Shown here: positions 18,382 through 27,876 of the stretch, in pieces | How the letters are laid out: every line of letters begins with the position of its first letter | Position numbering within the stretch: position 1 is the stretch's first letter | From: Singulisphaera sp. GP187 | GTDB taxonomy: Bacteria; Planctomycetota; Phycisphaerae; Phycisphaerales; SM1A02 | Assembly: GCA_945869475.1 (NCBI GenBank) | Contig: CAMBOV010000010.1 | Coordinates: 1-64,000, forward strand | Direction of reading: 5' to 3' | DNA: 64,000 nt | Program-made: the position numbers and the translations under genes | The notes under the pieces: generated by a model | Seen by the model: only the letters and a program-made list of their open reading frames with translations | What the model was told of the DNA's origin: nothing | The model's database searches: none

Positions 18382-19433
18382 CCGATCGCGCCGTACGACC
18401 CGCAAGCTTGATGAGCTTTGGAGACCACCTCGACGAACTACGCAAGCGCGTCTTTCTCGCAGTGGTCGTTCCAGTGCCGTTGATGCTGCTGCTCTTTGCG
18501 TTCGCCTCGCACATTCGCATGTTTCTTTGCGCGCCGCTGCTCGAGGCGATGCGCGCCAACAATCTGCCTGCGCAATTGACGGTGTTGAGTCCGATCGAGA
18601 CGATGACGAGCGACCTCAAGATCTCACTGATCGGCGCACTCGTTGTCTCGGCTCCGTGGGTGATCTGGCAGTTCTGGAAGTTCGTTTCACCGGGGCTCTA
18701 CCAACATGAGCAACGATTCGTTCGATTGCTCTTGCCCGGAAGCGGCGTGCTTGCGCTCGTTGGGCTCGCACTTCTCTATTGGGTGATGCTGCCACTCATG
18801 CTGACCGTGCTCGTCTCGTTCAGTGTGGCGCCATCGACCTTGCGCGATGTGCCCACTGCGGCGGCGACCGCGCCGACCAACGCCGCACTGCAGATCGTTG
18901 AGAGCGATCCCATTTCGGTGCGAGTCGGCGAGTCGTGGATCAATTCAACGACACGCGAGTTGCGAATCGTTATCCCGGTGGCGGGCGATCCAACACAGCT
19001 CGAGATCGCAAGTGTTGCGCTCGATCACCCTGGGCCGCTCGTCTCGGCCTTTCGACTCAGCGAGTATCTCGATTTCGTATTGCTCTTTGCGATGTGCTTT
19101 GCGCTCGCCTTTCAGATTCCGATCGCTCTCTTGCTTCTGAGTTGGATCGGCGTTGTGAATCCAAGCATGCTTCGCAAGAATCGCAAGTACGCACTCTTTG
19201 GCGTCGTGATCATCGCGGCGGCCGTTGCGCCAGGCGACGCACTCTCATTGCTCGTTGTTGCAGTGCCGCTCTATCTGCTCTTTGAATTCTCGATCTGGCT
19301 CATCGTGCTCGCTCCACCATCGCGAGTCGCCGCCGGAAGTGTGCTCACTGATTTCGGCGAGCGATTTCGCTCAGGCGCAACAGGCGGATCAGGCGCAGCA
19401 GGATCACGCGAAGGCAACGTCGGAGATGAGTGA
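18378..19433 (+). CDS. tatC: Twin-arginine translocase subunit TatC with periplasmic insertion
   Basis: The 351-residue protein has the TatC signatures FGDHLDELRKRVF (residues 14-26) and the LSPIETMTSDLKISL region (70-84) followed by APWVIWQFWKFVSPGL. It forms the receptor for twin-arginine signal peptides. Typical TatC has about 250 residues; here about 70 extra residues (roughly 152-222) sit in a periplasmic loop, and the C-terminal tail is Gly/Ala-rich. ActB in this window is a probable substrate. The ATG is shared with the tatD stop. An extended upstream reading frame was rejected because it runs antiparallel to no signal and duplicates tatD codons. Confidence 0.94.
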   Translation: MTDRAVRPASLMSFGDHLDELRKRVFLAVVVPVPLMLLLFAFASHIRMFLCAPLLEAMRANNLPAQLTVLSPIETMTSDLKISLIGALVVSAPWVIWQFWKFVSPGLYQHEQRFVRLLLPGSGVLALVGLALLYWVMLPLMLTVLVSFSVAPSTLRDVPTAAATAPTNAALQIVESDPISVRVGESWINSTTRELRIVIPVAGDPTQLEIASVALDHPGPLVSAFRLSEYLDFVLLFAMCFALAFQIPIALLLLSWIGVVNPSMLRKNRKYALFGVVIIAAAVAPGDALSLLVVAVPLYLLFEFSIWLIVLAPPSRVAAGSVLTDFGERFRSGATGGSGAAGSREGNVGDE

Positions 19434-19977
19434 TCGTGCGTCTCATGCATGGCGGCGTCGCGTGCGCGCGCGCATCTTGGCACTTCCGCGCGGCACGACG
19501 CACGAAGATCAACAGATGATGGCGCGTGCGATCGAGCTCGCACATCAGGCAGCCGCGAGAGGTGAAGTTCCAGTGGGAGCAGTCATCTATAAGGATGGCG
19601 TCATCCTCGGCGAGGCATCCAACGACCGCGAGGCGAGCAGCGATCCAACAGGACACGCTGAAGTTGTGGCACTTCGGCGCGCGGCGATCACAGTGGGCGG
19701 ATGGCGACTCAACGAGTGTTCGATCGCAGTCACGCTCGAACCCTGTCCGATGTGCGCAGGCGCTCTGGTCAACGCGCGAATTGCGCGGTTGGTCTATGGG
19801 GCGCGCGATCCAAAGGCGGGTGCGGTCGACACGCTCTATGACCTTTGTCGCGATGTGCGACTCAACCACCGAATGACTGTCATCGGTGGAGTGATGGCAC
19901 AACCCTGCGCACAACTCTTGACGCAGTTCTTTCGAGCGCGACGGGCGGCGAAGCGAGGCGCGCAAGTGATCCCATGA
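19426..19977 (+). CDS. tadA: tRNA-specific adenosine deaminase TadA
   Basis: The 183-residue protein is a CDA-fold deaminase with the zinc motif HAE (His77-Ala-Glu79, in TGHAEVVALRRA) and EPCPMCAGA (Cys107, Cys110). TadA converts adenosine 34 of tRNA-Arg to inosine. The sequence GEVPVGAVIYKDG and the late DLCRDVRLNHRMTV region are typical. The N-terminus is about 25 residues longer than in most TadA; the start was placed at the ATG preceded by GAAGG, eight bases inside the end of tatC, but a start at Met31 or Met32 is possible. Confidence 0.9.
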   Translation: MSDRASHAWRRRVRARILALPRGTTHEDQQMMARAIELAHQAAARGEVPVGAVIYKDGVILGEASNDREASSDPTGHAEVVALRRAAITVGGWRLNECSIAVTLEPCPMCAGALVNARIARLVYGARDPKAGAVDTLYDLCRDVRLNHRMTVIGGVMAQPCAQLLTQFFRARRAAKRGAQVIP

Positions 19978-21881
19978 CCGTCGCGCTTCCCAAAGTTCTC
20001 TGCGTCGATCTTGGCGGAGTCGTCGTGCGCATCTGCCGCAGTTGGCGCGAGGGATGTGCCGCAGCGAATGTTGAAGTGCGCGCGTTGTGGGGTGAGAGCG
20101 ACGACGCATCGCTCGCACAGCGACACGACGCAGTCGATCGCTATCAGCGCGGACTCACGACACACGACGCATTTCTCGACGAGCTCGTCGCGATCTCACA
20201 AGGCGCCTACTCACGCGACGAGATTGACCGAGTTCACACCGGATGGATTCTCGGCGACTACCCGGGCATCGTCGAACTCTTCGCGCGCGTTCGAGCGCGC
20301 GGCATCGCACTCGCGTGTCTCTCGAACACCAATGACGCACACTGGCGACAGATGCGCGCGACCTCCGCGGCCTTTGGCGCGATCGAGATGCGCCACGCCT
20401 CGCACCTCTTGGCGCTCAACAAACCTGACGATGCGATCTACGCCGCGTTCGAACAGGCCACCGGATTCGCGCCGCACGAGATTCTTTTCGCCGACGACTT
20501 GATCGAAAATGTCCGCGCTGCAGAGGCGCGTGGCTGGACCGCGATTCACATCGATCACGCGAGGGATCCTGCGTCACAGATTGAGGCGGCGCTCACGGCG
20601 CTGCGAGTTTTCTCGACGAGCGTTGCAGCGCACGAGATGCCCTCGCCGTTGCTCACCCACACACTTTGTCGAGGCGAGCGACTCGGCGGCGTGATTAAGG
20701 CGCGGGCGAGTGATTTTCTCGTCGACGAATTGCCGCTCTACGAACTCTCGGGCGAGGGAGAGCATCTCTACGTGGGGATCCAGAAGCAAGAGATGACGCA
20801 CGACGAAATGTTGCATCTCATCGGCGAGCACTTTCAGGTTGATCCATCCACTATTGGCAGTGCAGGAAAAAAAGATCGCCGCGCGGTGACGCGACAAACG
20901 ATTTCGGTCAACCTGCTTCGAGGCGAACCACCCGTTGAACTGCGCCACGATCGACTCGCGATCCTGTGGACCAAGCGTCACGGAAACAAGTTGCGCACGG
21001 GCCACCTCGCAGGAAATCGCTTCGTGATTCGCGTGCGAGAGATCGATCCACTCAAAGCACCTGTTGTCTATCGACGACTGCGCACGCTGATTCAGTGCGG
21101 TGTTCCAAACGGCTTTGGACCCCAGCGCTTCGGCCAGCGACTCAACAATCATCGACTCGGCCGATTCGTTCTCGAAGAGAATTGGACCGCACTCCTCACC
21201 GAACTCACTGGCACCTCGAACCTGCCCTTTCCTGAACACCAACGCGCGGCGCGACTGCTCTGCGATCAAGGTTTCTACAGCGAGAGTTTGCCCCATTGGG
21301 CGGCCGGCGACTGGGATGAACGCAAGATGGCGCTCGCACTCTCGCGCGGATGGACCGCCTCGCGCAGTGTGAAGTCGCTCGGTGGAACGACGCTGCGATA
21401 CTGGGTGAATGCGCTGCAGTCTGCGATCTTCAATCGCGTGCTCGATCGACGCATCGAAACCGAACAGCTCAACACCCTCTCGGTTGGTGACATCGCCTAT
21501 CGCCACGAGGGCGGATCGTGTTTCGTCGTCGACGCAGGCGAGTCAGCAGAGTCGCTTGCCGCACGTGTGAAAGCGTTTGAGATCTCGCCGACCGGTCCCC
21601 TCTTTGGCTCGAAAATGCTCGCCACAAGTGGCGCGACGGCGCGCGAAGAACATGAAGCGGCGTGCGCGCACGGCGTGACCCCAGAACTCTTTGGCGCGTC
21701 GAGTCATCCGCCATCGGGCGAACGACGACCGCTGCGCATTGCGCTCGCGAACGCCTCACTCGACTCTGGAACCGATGAATTCGGCGGCTACATTCGCGTT
21801 GCGTTTGATTTGCCCGCGGGAGCGTTTGCGACGGTTGTCATCGACGAACTCTTGCGAGCGGTCGAGTCACTCGTCGTCTGA
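19974..21881 (+). CDS. truD: HAD-family phosphatase fused to tRNA pseudouridine synthase TruD
   Basis: One uninterrupted 635-residue frame contains two enzymes. Residues 1 to about 215 are a HAD hydrolase: VDLGGVVV (motif I), CLSNTN (motif II), NKPDDAIY (motif III) and FADDLIENV (motif IV), like YihX-type phosphatases. Residues about 222-635 are TruD, which makes pseudouridine 13 in tRNA: AGKKDRRAVTRQ (297-308, catalytic Asp301) and GFGPQRFGQ. The linker is short, with an internal Met at 222 but no clear ribosome-binding site before it. The start ATG overlaps the tadA stop, placing two tRNA-modifying enzymes together. The last 15 bases overlap the opposite-strand nuclease gene. Confidence 0.9.
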   Translation: MTVALPKVLCVDLGGVVVRICRSWREGCAAANVEVRALWGESDDASLAQRHDAVDRYQRGLTTHDAFLDELVAISQGAYSRDEIDRVHTGWILGDYPGIVELFARVRARGIALACLSNTNDAHWRQMRATSAAFGAIEMRHASHLLALNKPDDAIYAAFEQATGFAPHEILFADDLIENVRAAEARGWTAIHIDHARDPASQIEAALTALRVFSTSVAAHEMPSPLLTHTLCRGERLGGVIKARASDFLVDELPLYELSGEGEHLYVGIQKQEMTHDEMLHLIGEHFQVDPSTIGSAGKKDRRAVTRQTISVNLLRGEPPVELRHDRLAILWTKRHGNKLRTGHLAGNRFVIRVREIDPLKAPVVYRRLRTLIQCGVPNGFGPQRFGQRLNNHRLGRFVLEENWTALLTELTGTSNLPFPEHQRAARLLCDQGFYSESLPHWAAGDWDERKMALALSRGWTASRSVKSLGGTTLRYWVNALQSAIFNRVLDRRIETEQLNTLSVGDIAYRHEGGSCFVVDAGESAESLAARVKAFEISPTGPLFGSKMLATSGATAREEHEAACAHGVTPELFGASSHPPSGERRPLRIALANASLDSGTDEFGGYIRVAFDLPAGAFATVVIDELLRAVESLVV

Positions 21882-22394
21882 GTCAGGCTTCTCACTGAAG
21901 AGATCGTTGCCAGCGGCGTCGTCGCTGTTTGCGCCATCGCCATCGGCGTCGTCGTCTTCGTCGCTGTCATCGAAGGGTGGAAGCTCAGTGTGCGCAGCGC
22001 AGAGCGACGCCTCTGCGAGTACCCGCTCAGCGACGAACATCGGCGCATTGGTTGCGACTGCAAGCGCAACGGCATCCGATGGACGCGCGTCGAGTTCGAT
22101 CACCTTGTCTCCGCGGCGAAGAAAGATGCGCGCATAGAACGTCGTCTGCTTGAGTTCAGCGATTTCAATTCGGTCGACCGTTGCACCGAGAGCCTCGATC
22201 GTGTTCGAGAGCAGGTCGTGCGTTTGTGGCCGCTCGACACCGCATCCCTTGCGTCGACGCTCAATCGCGCAGGCTTCGGTCATACCGATCACGATTGGAA
22301 AAGAGCGAGTGCCGCCGATCTCAGACAACTCGATGATCTGGCAATCGGCCATCTCACGGATATAGATTCTTGAAAGTTCAACGGGGACAGACAT
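21867..22394 (-). CDS. Bifunctional nuclease family protein (DUF151)
   Basis: The 175-residue protein matches the DUF151/BFN family: early strand pattern VELSRIYIREMADCQIIELSE, then FPIVIGMTEACAI, RPQTHDLL and ARPSDAVALAV near residue 105. Family members in bacteria and plants show nuclease activity, though the cellular role is unclear. The last 35 residues are strongly acidic (Asp-rich, including DDSDEDDDADGD), an extra tail outside the domain. The gene converges on the HAD-TruD gene with a 15-bp overlap and starts 22 bp after the subtilase stop, probably in the same transcript. Confidence 0.88.
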   Translation of the reverse strand: MSVPVELSRIYIREMADCQIIELSEIGGTRSFPIVIGMTEACAIERRRKGCGVERPQTHDLLSNTIEALGATVDRIEIAELKQTTFYARIFLRRGDKVIELDARPSDAVALAVATNAPMFVAERVLAEASLCAAHTELPPFDDSDEDDDADGDGANSDDAAGNDLFSEKPDSDDE

Positions 22395-22416
22395 CGCGAG
22401 TTACCTATGGGTCATC

Positions 22417-23916
22417 TTACTGAGGAGCCCAACTCGAAAGGACGAGCGCGAGATCAACTCCGCCAACGACACAGTCATGGTCGAAATCTGCTGTGCAATC
22501 GCAGCCTACGCACGCTCCCCACTGCGAGAGAAAGGTGGTCAGGTCTGCTCCGTCGACACGACCATCGCCGTTCATGTCGGCAGGTCCAGGATTCGTGTCG
22601 CGCGCTTGAGCGACCGCAGCTGCAGCGTTGATGACCCCCGCGCCTGTGTAGTTGTCGAATCCAACGGTGCCAATGTCGCGCGCAGAAGCCATGAGCACGG
22701 TGCGAATCGAAGTTGCGCTCATCGTGGGATACATCGCGCGCATCAGCGCGACGGTGCCAGCGACGTGCGGCGTCGCCATACTCGTGCCGGTGCGTGTGCT
22801 GTATCCGTTTGCGAGACCGAGCGAGTAGACCGACTCGCCAGGAGCGGTCACATCAACTTCAGCTCCGAAGTTTGAACTTGTCCACCGCACATCGAATCGA
22901 TTGGATGCCGCCACGGCGATCGTTTCACTCCATCGTGCCGGCCACGCGACGGCGGCGTTTGAGTTTCCAGTCGCGGCGATCATCGGCACGTTCTGTAGTG
23001 CCGCGTACTGCACCGCGGTGTAGAGGTAGGCCGATCCAAGGCTGTATTGCAAACTCATGTTGATGATGTCAGCATCGGCGTCGACCGCCCAGACGAGTCC
23101 ATCGGCAACATACGACTCGAGCCCCGAGCACGGATTCACGACCACCACGGGCAAGATCCGTGCATCCCAACAGAGGCCTGCGATTCCAGCACCGTTGTTG
23201 CCAGTCGCGGCGAGAATTCCCGCGACGTGCGTTCCGTGGCCACTGCAGACATCCGTCGTGTCGGTGGTATTGAGTGGGATATTCTTTCCGGGCAGAATGC
23301 GTCCTGCAAGTTCTGTGTGTGGTGAGCAACCGCTATCGAGTGTTGCGATGACCATCGTGGGAGCGCTCGAGACGATCGTCCACGCGTCGGTCGCACGAAT
23401 GTCGCCTCCTGCCACGCCACCTGATTGCCCAGTGTTCAGCAGCGGATACTGCGATGCGAAACTCGTATCGTTAGGAATGTCAGCGAGGCCGCCGCGACCG
23501 TCGACCTCGGCGACTTCGAATCCATCCCAACTTGCACGCAAGAGGTCTGCCGCGGCGAGCGCATTCGAACCTGCCGCGAGCTCGATGCGATACCACCGGT
23601 CGAGTCCGATCGACTGCGCGAGCGCGATGTTCTTTGGCGCATCCGCTGGAATCTTGGTGATCTTTGAAGCTCCAACCGTCGTCAAAATGCGCGCGAGACT
23701 TTCGTCGGGTGATTGCTTACCCGCGCGAAAGGTGGGCGTGCCCTTCGCGCCCTCGGCAGCGATGCATCCAGCGCGCACTCGAACCAAGACGTGGTCATTC
23801 GAAAAGGGTTGATCGATCTGCTGCGCCGCGGCTTGCGTTGTGAGGCTTGTGAAGCACAGCGCCATCCAAGAAATTGGATGAGCCAACAGGCGAGAATGAC
23901 CGCTTTTTCGTGGCAT
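22417..23916 (-). CDS. Secreted subtilisin-like serine protease (S8) with dockerin-like C-terminus
   Basis: The 499-residue protein has a signal peptide (about residues 10-31), a prodomain-like region to about 145, and an S8 catalytic domain with Asp194 (ATLDSGC), His227 (SGHGTHVAG) and Ser379 ([11 protein letters not shown]). Residues about 447-499 form two Ca-binding-like repeats: [21 protein letters not shown] and a second, [20 protein letters not shown], joined by a Cys-rich link (CVGCDC). Such paired repeats end many secreted planctomycete proteins and also resemble type I dockerins. It is likely an exported protease; the target of the C-terminal module is unknown. Confidence 0.92.
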   Translation of the reverse strand: MPRKSGHSRLLAHPISWMALCFTSLTTQAAAQQIDQPFSNDHVLVRVRAGCIAAEGAKGTPTFRAGKQSPDESLARILTTVGASKITKIPADAPKNIALAQSIGLDRWYRIELAAGSNALAAADLLRASWDGFEVAEVDGRGGLADIPNDTSFASQYPLLNTGQSGGVAGGDIRATDAWTIVSSAPTMVIATLDSGCSPHTELAGRILPGKNIPLNTTDTTDVCSGHGTHVAGILAATGNNGAGIAGLCWDARILPVVVVNPCSGLESYVADGLVWAVDADADIINMSLQYSLGSAYLYTAVQYAALQNVPMIAATGNSNAAVAWPARWSETIAVAASNRFDVRWTSSNFGAEVDVTAPGESVYSLGLANGYSTRTGTSMATPHVAGTVALMRAMYPTMSATSIRTVLMASARDIGTVGFDNYTGAGVINAAAAVAQARDTNPGPADMNGDGRVDGADLTTFLSQWGACVGCDCTADFDHDCVVGGVDLALVLSSWAPQ

Positions 23917-24001
23917 CGTCGATAGCGTAGGCAGCCTTGTTTGCAGGCGACCTGACCGTGTACAGTCCTCTGCTTCACACTATTCCTTCAAGGACCCCAC
24001 A

Positions 24002-25207
24002 ATGCCAACAAACTTGTACACATTCACCTCGGAATCTGTCTCAATGGGTCATCCCGACAAGATGGCCGATCAGATCTCGGACGCCATTTTGGACGCAATG
24101 CTTGCGGTTGACCCCGCTTCGCGAGTCGCTTGCGAGACTTTGGTGACTACTGGACTTGCCGTGATCGCCGGAGAAGTCACCTGCGGCGGCTATGTGGACA
24201 TCGCAAAAGTCGTGCGAGAGACGGTTCTGCGCATCGGCTACGACTCGGCCGACAAGGGCTTTGATGGCCGCTCGTGCGGCGTGCTCGTGACGCTTGGCCG
24301 CCAATCGCCCGACATCGCGCGCGGAGTGAACACGAAGAAATCGCTCAAGCAGAAGAAGGCGCAAGGCGCGGGTGATCAAGGAATGATGTTTGGCTTCGCA
24401 TGTCGCGAGACTCGTCAGTTGATGCCGCTGCCAATCATGTTGTCGCACCGACTTGTTGCGCGACAGGCTGAAGTGCGCCAGAAAGAAATCATCAAGGGAT
24501 TGCGCCCCGATGCGAAGAGTCAGGTCGCCGTTGAGTACGACGGTCGCACACCTCGCAAGATCGTCAATGTTGTTCTCTCGACGCAGCACCATCCGATGTG
24601 GAATGATTGTCAGGCGAAACTCGGCGAGGAAGTTCTCAAGCACATCATCCGTCCAGTGCTGGGCGATTGGTGGCATGACGGCATCAAGGTCTGGGTCAAT
24701 CCAACGGGCCGCTTCGAAATCGGTGGACCGCACGGCGATTGCGGCCTCACCGGTCGCAAGATCATCGTCGATACCTACGGCGGTCGCGGTCGTCACGGTG
24801 GTGGCGCGTTCAGCGGAAAGGATCCATCCAAGGTCGATCGATCGGCTGCATACATGGCCCGCTACATCGCCAAGAACATCGTCGCTGCCGACCTCGCCGA
24901 GGTCTGCGAAGTGCAACTTGCATACGCCATCGGCGTTGCGCAACCAACATCAGTTCTCATCGACACGCAGGGCACTGGAAAAATTCCGGACGAGAAGTTG
25001 TCGCGCCTTGTTGAGACGCAGTTCGACCTCACCCCTCACGGCATCGTCGAGAAACTTGGACTGCTCGCTCCGATCTATTCACACACGGCCTATCACGGCC
25101 ACTTCGGTCGCGAACCAGGAGAAGGCGGCAAGGGATCGTTCCTCTGGGAACGCGCAGACATGGCCCCTGCCCTTCGCAAGTCGGCATTGCGAGTGAAGAG
25201 CAAGTGA
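24002..25207 (+). CDS. metK: S-adenosylmethionine synthetase
   Basis: The 401-residue protein is MetK, which makes S-adenosylmethionine from methionine and ATP. It shows the N-terminal [22 protein letters not shown] (ATP site), [12 protein letters not shown] (about residues 121-132) and [19 protein letters not shown] (263-281), all family signatures. Length is normal. AAGGA lies eight bases before the ATG. The 85-bp upstream gap is shared with the divergent subtilase; no SAM riboswitch could be recognised in it. The last codons are part of a 12-bp tandem repeat that continues beyond the stop. Confidence 0.97.
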   Translation: MPTNLYTFTSESVSMGHPDKMADQISDAILDAMLAVDPASRVACETLVTTGLAVIAGEVTCGGYVDIAKVVRETVLRIGYDSADKGFDGRSCGVLVTLGRQSPDIARGVNTKKSLKQKKAQGAGDQGMMFGFACRETRQLMPLPIMLSHRLVARQAEVRQKEIIKGLRPDAKSQVAVEYDGRTPRKIVNVVLSTQHHPMWNDCQAKLGEEVLKHIIRPVLGDWWHDGIKVWVNPTGRFEIGGPHGDCGLTGRKIIVDTYGGRGRHGGGAFSGKDPSKVDRSAAYMARYIAKNIVAADLAEVCEVQLAYAIGVAQPTSVLIDTQGTGKIPDEKLSRLVETQFDLTPHGIVEKLGLLAPIYSHTAYHGHFGREPGEGGKGSFLWERADMAPALRKSALRVKSK

Positions 25208-25246
25208 GAGAGCAAGTGAGAGAGCAAGCGAGTGGGCGAGCGAGTT
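25199..25246 (+). repeat. 12-bp tandem repeat across the metK stop
   Basis: Four adjacent 12-base units start at the last sense codons of metK: AGCAAGTGAGAG, AGCAAGTGAGAG, AGCAAGCGAGTG and GGCGAGCGAGTT. The first two are identical and the later two diverge. The first unit contains the metK stop codon, so each exact copy repeats the same Ser-Lys-stop sequence. Slippage duplication is the likely origin; no function is evident. It fills nearly the whole gap to the rsmB start. Confidence 0.8.
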
Positions 25247-25253
25247 CGAGCAC

Positions 25254-26708
25254 GTGAGTGCACGCGCTGCTTCTCCCGCCCGCGCGGCCGCACTGACACG
25301 AATCCTCGCGCAGATTGCTCACTTTCCAGAGTTGCGCTTTGATGCGCGCGGCGGTCGCACGGCACGATTGATGAAGGAGGAAGCGGCGCAGGCTGGGCAG
25401 CGCGTGCTCGAAGTTGAAGATGCTCCTGAATCAGCTGCAGAACTCACTGAGAGCACAACACTTTCGGGCGGCGGACTCGGCAGCGCGATCGAATATGCGA
25501 CGCTGCGACATTGGCTGACCGCTGAATCACTCTCGCGCGTGATCTGCACTCGGCCGTGGCTTGAGGTGCAGCCTGAAGTGCGCGCAGCACTGCTCGTGAG
25601 CATCACGCAGATTCTATTCATGCCCAACGAACCCGACCACGCCGTCGTCAACGACGCGGTCACATGGACACGCGGTCGCTTGCAAGCTGGCGCTGGCGGA
25701 TTCGTCAACGCACTCTTGCGAAAGATGATTTCACTGCGTGGCGCAGTGCATCCCGCGAGCGAGGGCTTTCCCTGGTGGCAACATGGTGATGCGATCCCAT
25801 TGCCCGATGGTTCAGTGCAACGATTGACCGATGCGATTCTTCCAGCCGATCCAATCGCGCGACTCGCTGCGCAGACGAGCCATCCTCAAGCTCTCATTGC
25901 TCGGTGGGCAACGAATCGTGGCATGGAGGCCACGCGAAAACTTGCCGCGCATGGACTGCTTCAAATGCCGCTTGTCATTCACTGTGCGAGTGGACGGGCG
26001 ATCGCGAGTGACCCTGCGATCGCTGCGCACGGAGTGCCACACAGTCACGATGGATTCATGGTCTGGACGAGTTCGACTGGTGAACTCTCGCGTGTTCTTG
26101 AGGCTTTTCCTGATCTCATCGTGCAAGACCCCGCGAGTGCGCGAGCCGTCGAATCGACGCGCGATCTCGCACCCAAGCGCATCCTCGATGCGTGTGCAGG
26201 ACGCGGCACCAAAGCTGTGCAGTGCGCGATGGCTCATCCCAGTGCTGAAGTCTGGGCGACAGACCCCGACTTGCAGCGGTTGAGTGCGCTGCGATTGCGC
26301 GCGAAGCCATTTGCAAACCTGCGTGTTGTTGAACTCGCCGAACTCGGACAACTTCCAAAGCACTTCGATCTCTTGTTGCTCGATGTGCCCTGCTCAAACA
26401 CTGGCGTCTTGGCGCGCCGGCTTGAGGCGCGCTACCGATTCAATGAACGCAATCTCGATGATCTGACGAGGCTGCAGCGTGGCATCGCCGATCATCACCG
26501 CGGACTCTGTGCGCCGGGTGGCACGATCATCTGGAGCACCTGCAGTTTGGACAAGGCTGAGAATCAAGACCAGGTGCGCTGGCTCGCGAAACAATCGGGC
26601 GGCCGAGTCGTGCGCGATGAAGAGTGGATGCCGCGCGGCGCGCCAGGGAGCACCGCGAGTGAATGCACCGACGGCTCGTATCACGCGCGCATCGGGCTAC
26701 CGTTGTAG
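25254..26708 (+). CDS. rsmB: 16S rRNA m5C967 methyltransferase RsmB-like (NusB + methyltransferase)
   Basis: The 484-residue protein has an N-terminal NusB-like helical region (about residues 60-170) and a C-terminal Fmu-type SAM methyltransferase. Motifs are DACAGRGTKAVQCA (SAM binding), LLLLDVPCSNTGV (Cys380) and STCSLDKAEN (Cys430); two catalytic cysteines are typical of RNA m5C methyltransferases. Order and length fit RsmB (Sun), which methylates C967 of 16S rRNA. The start is GTG; there is no ATG that keeps the N-terminal region complete. Close specificity could differ within the RsmB/RsmF group. Confidence 0.85.
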   Translation: MSARAASPARAAALTRILAQIAHFPELRFDARGGRTARLMKEEAAQAGQRVLEVEDAPESAAELTESTTLSGGGLGSAIEYATLRHWLTAESLSRVICTRPWLEVQPEVRAALLVSITQILFMPNEPDHAVVNDAVTWTRGRLQAGAGGFVNALLRKMISLRGAVHPASEGFPWWQHGDAIPLPDGSVQRLTDAILPADPIARLAAQTSHPQALIARWATNRGMEATRKLAAHGLLQMPLVIHCASGRAIASDPAIAAHGVPHSHDGFMVWTSSTGELSRVLEAFPDLIVQDPASARAVESTRDLAPKRILDACAGRGTKAVQCAMAHPSAEVWATDPDLQRLSALRLRAKPFANLRVVELAELGQLPKHFDLLLLDVPCSNTGVLARRLEARYRFNERNLDDLTRLQRGIADHHRGLCAPGGTIIWSTCSLDKAENQDQVRWLAKQSGGRVVRDEEWMPRGAPGSTASECTDGSYHARIGLPL

Positions 26709-26719
26709 CCTCTCGCCCG

Positions 26720-27316
26720 ATGAGCGACGCACCTCCAACGTTTTCAACCTCATCCGTGGGACCTTCAACCGAATCGACGTGGCCTGTGAAACTTGCAATG
26801 GTGACAATCGTTCTGGGCGCACTCGGAGCAGTCGGCGGATTGTGCGGAATCGCTGGCTCGCTCATGAGCGGCGCAATGGCTGGGATGATGGGTGGCATAA
26901 CACCGCCGCCGGGGTCGGGTCCATCGCCAGCAGAGGCACTCGAAATCGTGACGAGATATCAGGGGGTCACGATCGCGCACGCGCTGGTGTCAATCGCAGT
27001 GGGCGTGCTGCTGCTGGTCGCTGGAATCAAGTTGCGCAAGCGATTGAAACAATCGCGCAAGCTCATCATGATTTGGGCTCCACTGAAAGTCGTGATGGCG
27101 CTGGCAGGTTCGGCGATCGGCTACGTCATGCAGCAAGAGTCGGCAAAGCTCATGACCACAGCGGCGACGGCTGCGAATCCTGTTGCGGGCTACATGGAAA
27201 CGATGCAGACCGTCATGGGAATTCTCATGTTTGTCTGGGGGATCGCCTTCGCCGTCTTCATGGTGATCTGGTTCACGCGCGACTCAATCGCGGCTGAAGT
27301 TGAAACGTGGTCGTGA
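26720..27316 (+). CDS. Membrane protein with four predicted helices, function unknown
   Basis: I do not recognise the family. The 198-residue protein has a Ser/Thr/Pro-rich N-terminus, then about four hydrophobic helices (near residues 23-52, 86-108, 115-137 and 165-188). A Pro/Gly-rich segment (about 62-70) follows the first, and basic residues KLRKRLKQSRK follow the second. It lies 11 bases after rsmB on the same strand, so it is probably co-transcribed. It converges on the ptsN-like gene across a short GC hairpin. Confidence 0.7.
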   Translation: MSDAPPTFSTSSVGPSTESTWPVKLAMVTIVLGALGAVGGLCGIAGSLMSGAMAGMMGGITPPPGSGPSPAEALEIVTRYQGVTIAHALVSIAVGVLLLVAGIKLRKRLKQSRKLIMIWAPLKVVMALAGSAIGYVMQQESAKLMTTAATAANPVAGYMETMQTVMGILMFVWGIAFAVFMVIWFTRDSIAAEVETWS

Positions 27317-27320
27317 AAGT

Positions 27321-27338
27321 CGGCGGTACGCGCCGCCG
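27321..27338. terminator. GC hairpin between convergent genes
   Basis: CGGCGG, six bases, CCGCCG forms a perfect 6-bp stem in the 26-bp gap between two convergent genes. There is no T-run on either side, so it is at best a weak or Rho-assisted terminator. Confidence 0.3.
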
Positions 27339-27342
27339 CAAC

Positions 27343-27819
27343 TCACCGCTCGACAAGCGCACTATCAGCTGCAAGCAGTTCTTCGTAGAGCGCGGCTGGC
27401 GTTGAGGCCAAGCAGGCTCGCTCCCGCGTCGCGATGTTCGAAAAGATGCGACTGATGCGGTGCAGCACCTGAATGTGATCAGTGATCTTTTCAGGGGGCG
27501 ATGCGAGCAGCACAATGAGTCGCACGGGGCGCTTGTCGATCGATTCGAATTCCATCGGCACGGCAGGACGGCCAATCGCGATCGCGGCGCGCACAACGCC
27601 CGCGCACTTTCCGTGTGGAATCGCGAGCCCCTCGCCGATTCCAGTCGATCGTTGTTGCTCGCGCTCCCAGACAGATCTCTTGAGAAGATCAGGATCGGTC
27701 ACCGCCCCCGTACTCGCGAGCGCATCGACCAACTCTTCGAGCGCGGCACGACGATCGGTCCCGAGCAGTGGCACGCGAATTGCATCGGGACTGAGAATGT
27801 CGACGAGTGAGAGAGTCAT
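27343..27819 (-). CDS. ptsN: PTS EIIA, PtsN-like regulatory domain
   Basis: The 158-residue protein is a stand-alone EIIA of the PtsN/fructose type. The phosphorylation motif is GEGLAIPHGKC with His69, preceded by REQQRSTGIG, the classic context. The C-terminal part DHIQVLHRISRIFSN is also typical. Such proteins act in the nitrogen PTS as regulators rather than in sugar uptake. It is the second EIIA in the window (the other starts near 14186), while no EI or HPr is seen here. It follows the ferredoxin-TPR gene by 57 bp on the same strand. Confidence 0.88.
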   Translation of the reverse strand: MTLSLVDILSPDAIRVPLLGTDRRAALEELVDALASTGAVTDPDLLKRSVWEREQQRSTGIGEGLAIPHGKCAGVVRAAIAIGRPAVPMEFESIDKRPVRLIVLLASPPEKITDHIQVLHRISRIFSNIATRERACLASTPAALYEELLAADSALVER

Positions 27820-27876
27820 CAGGAAGTCGAGAGGAAGTCTGTGGAGAAAAGAATTGAAGCCTCGGAGGATATCGAA

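Noticed and set aside
20638-21881. TruD as a separate gene starting at an internal ATG
   Set aside because: The reading frame from the HAD domain is continuous and no ribosome-binding site precedes the internal ATG; a fusion is the simpler reading, though not proven.
23917-24001. A SAM riboswitch before metK
   Set aside because: The 85-bp gap is too short and shows no SAM-type conserved helices; only a ribosome-binding site is visible.
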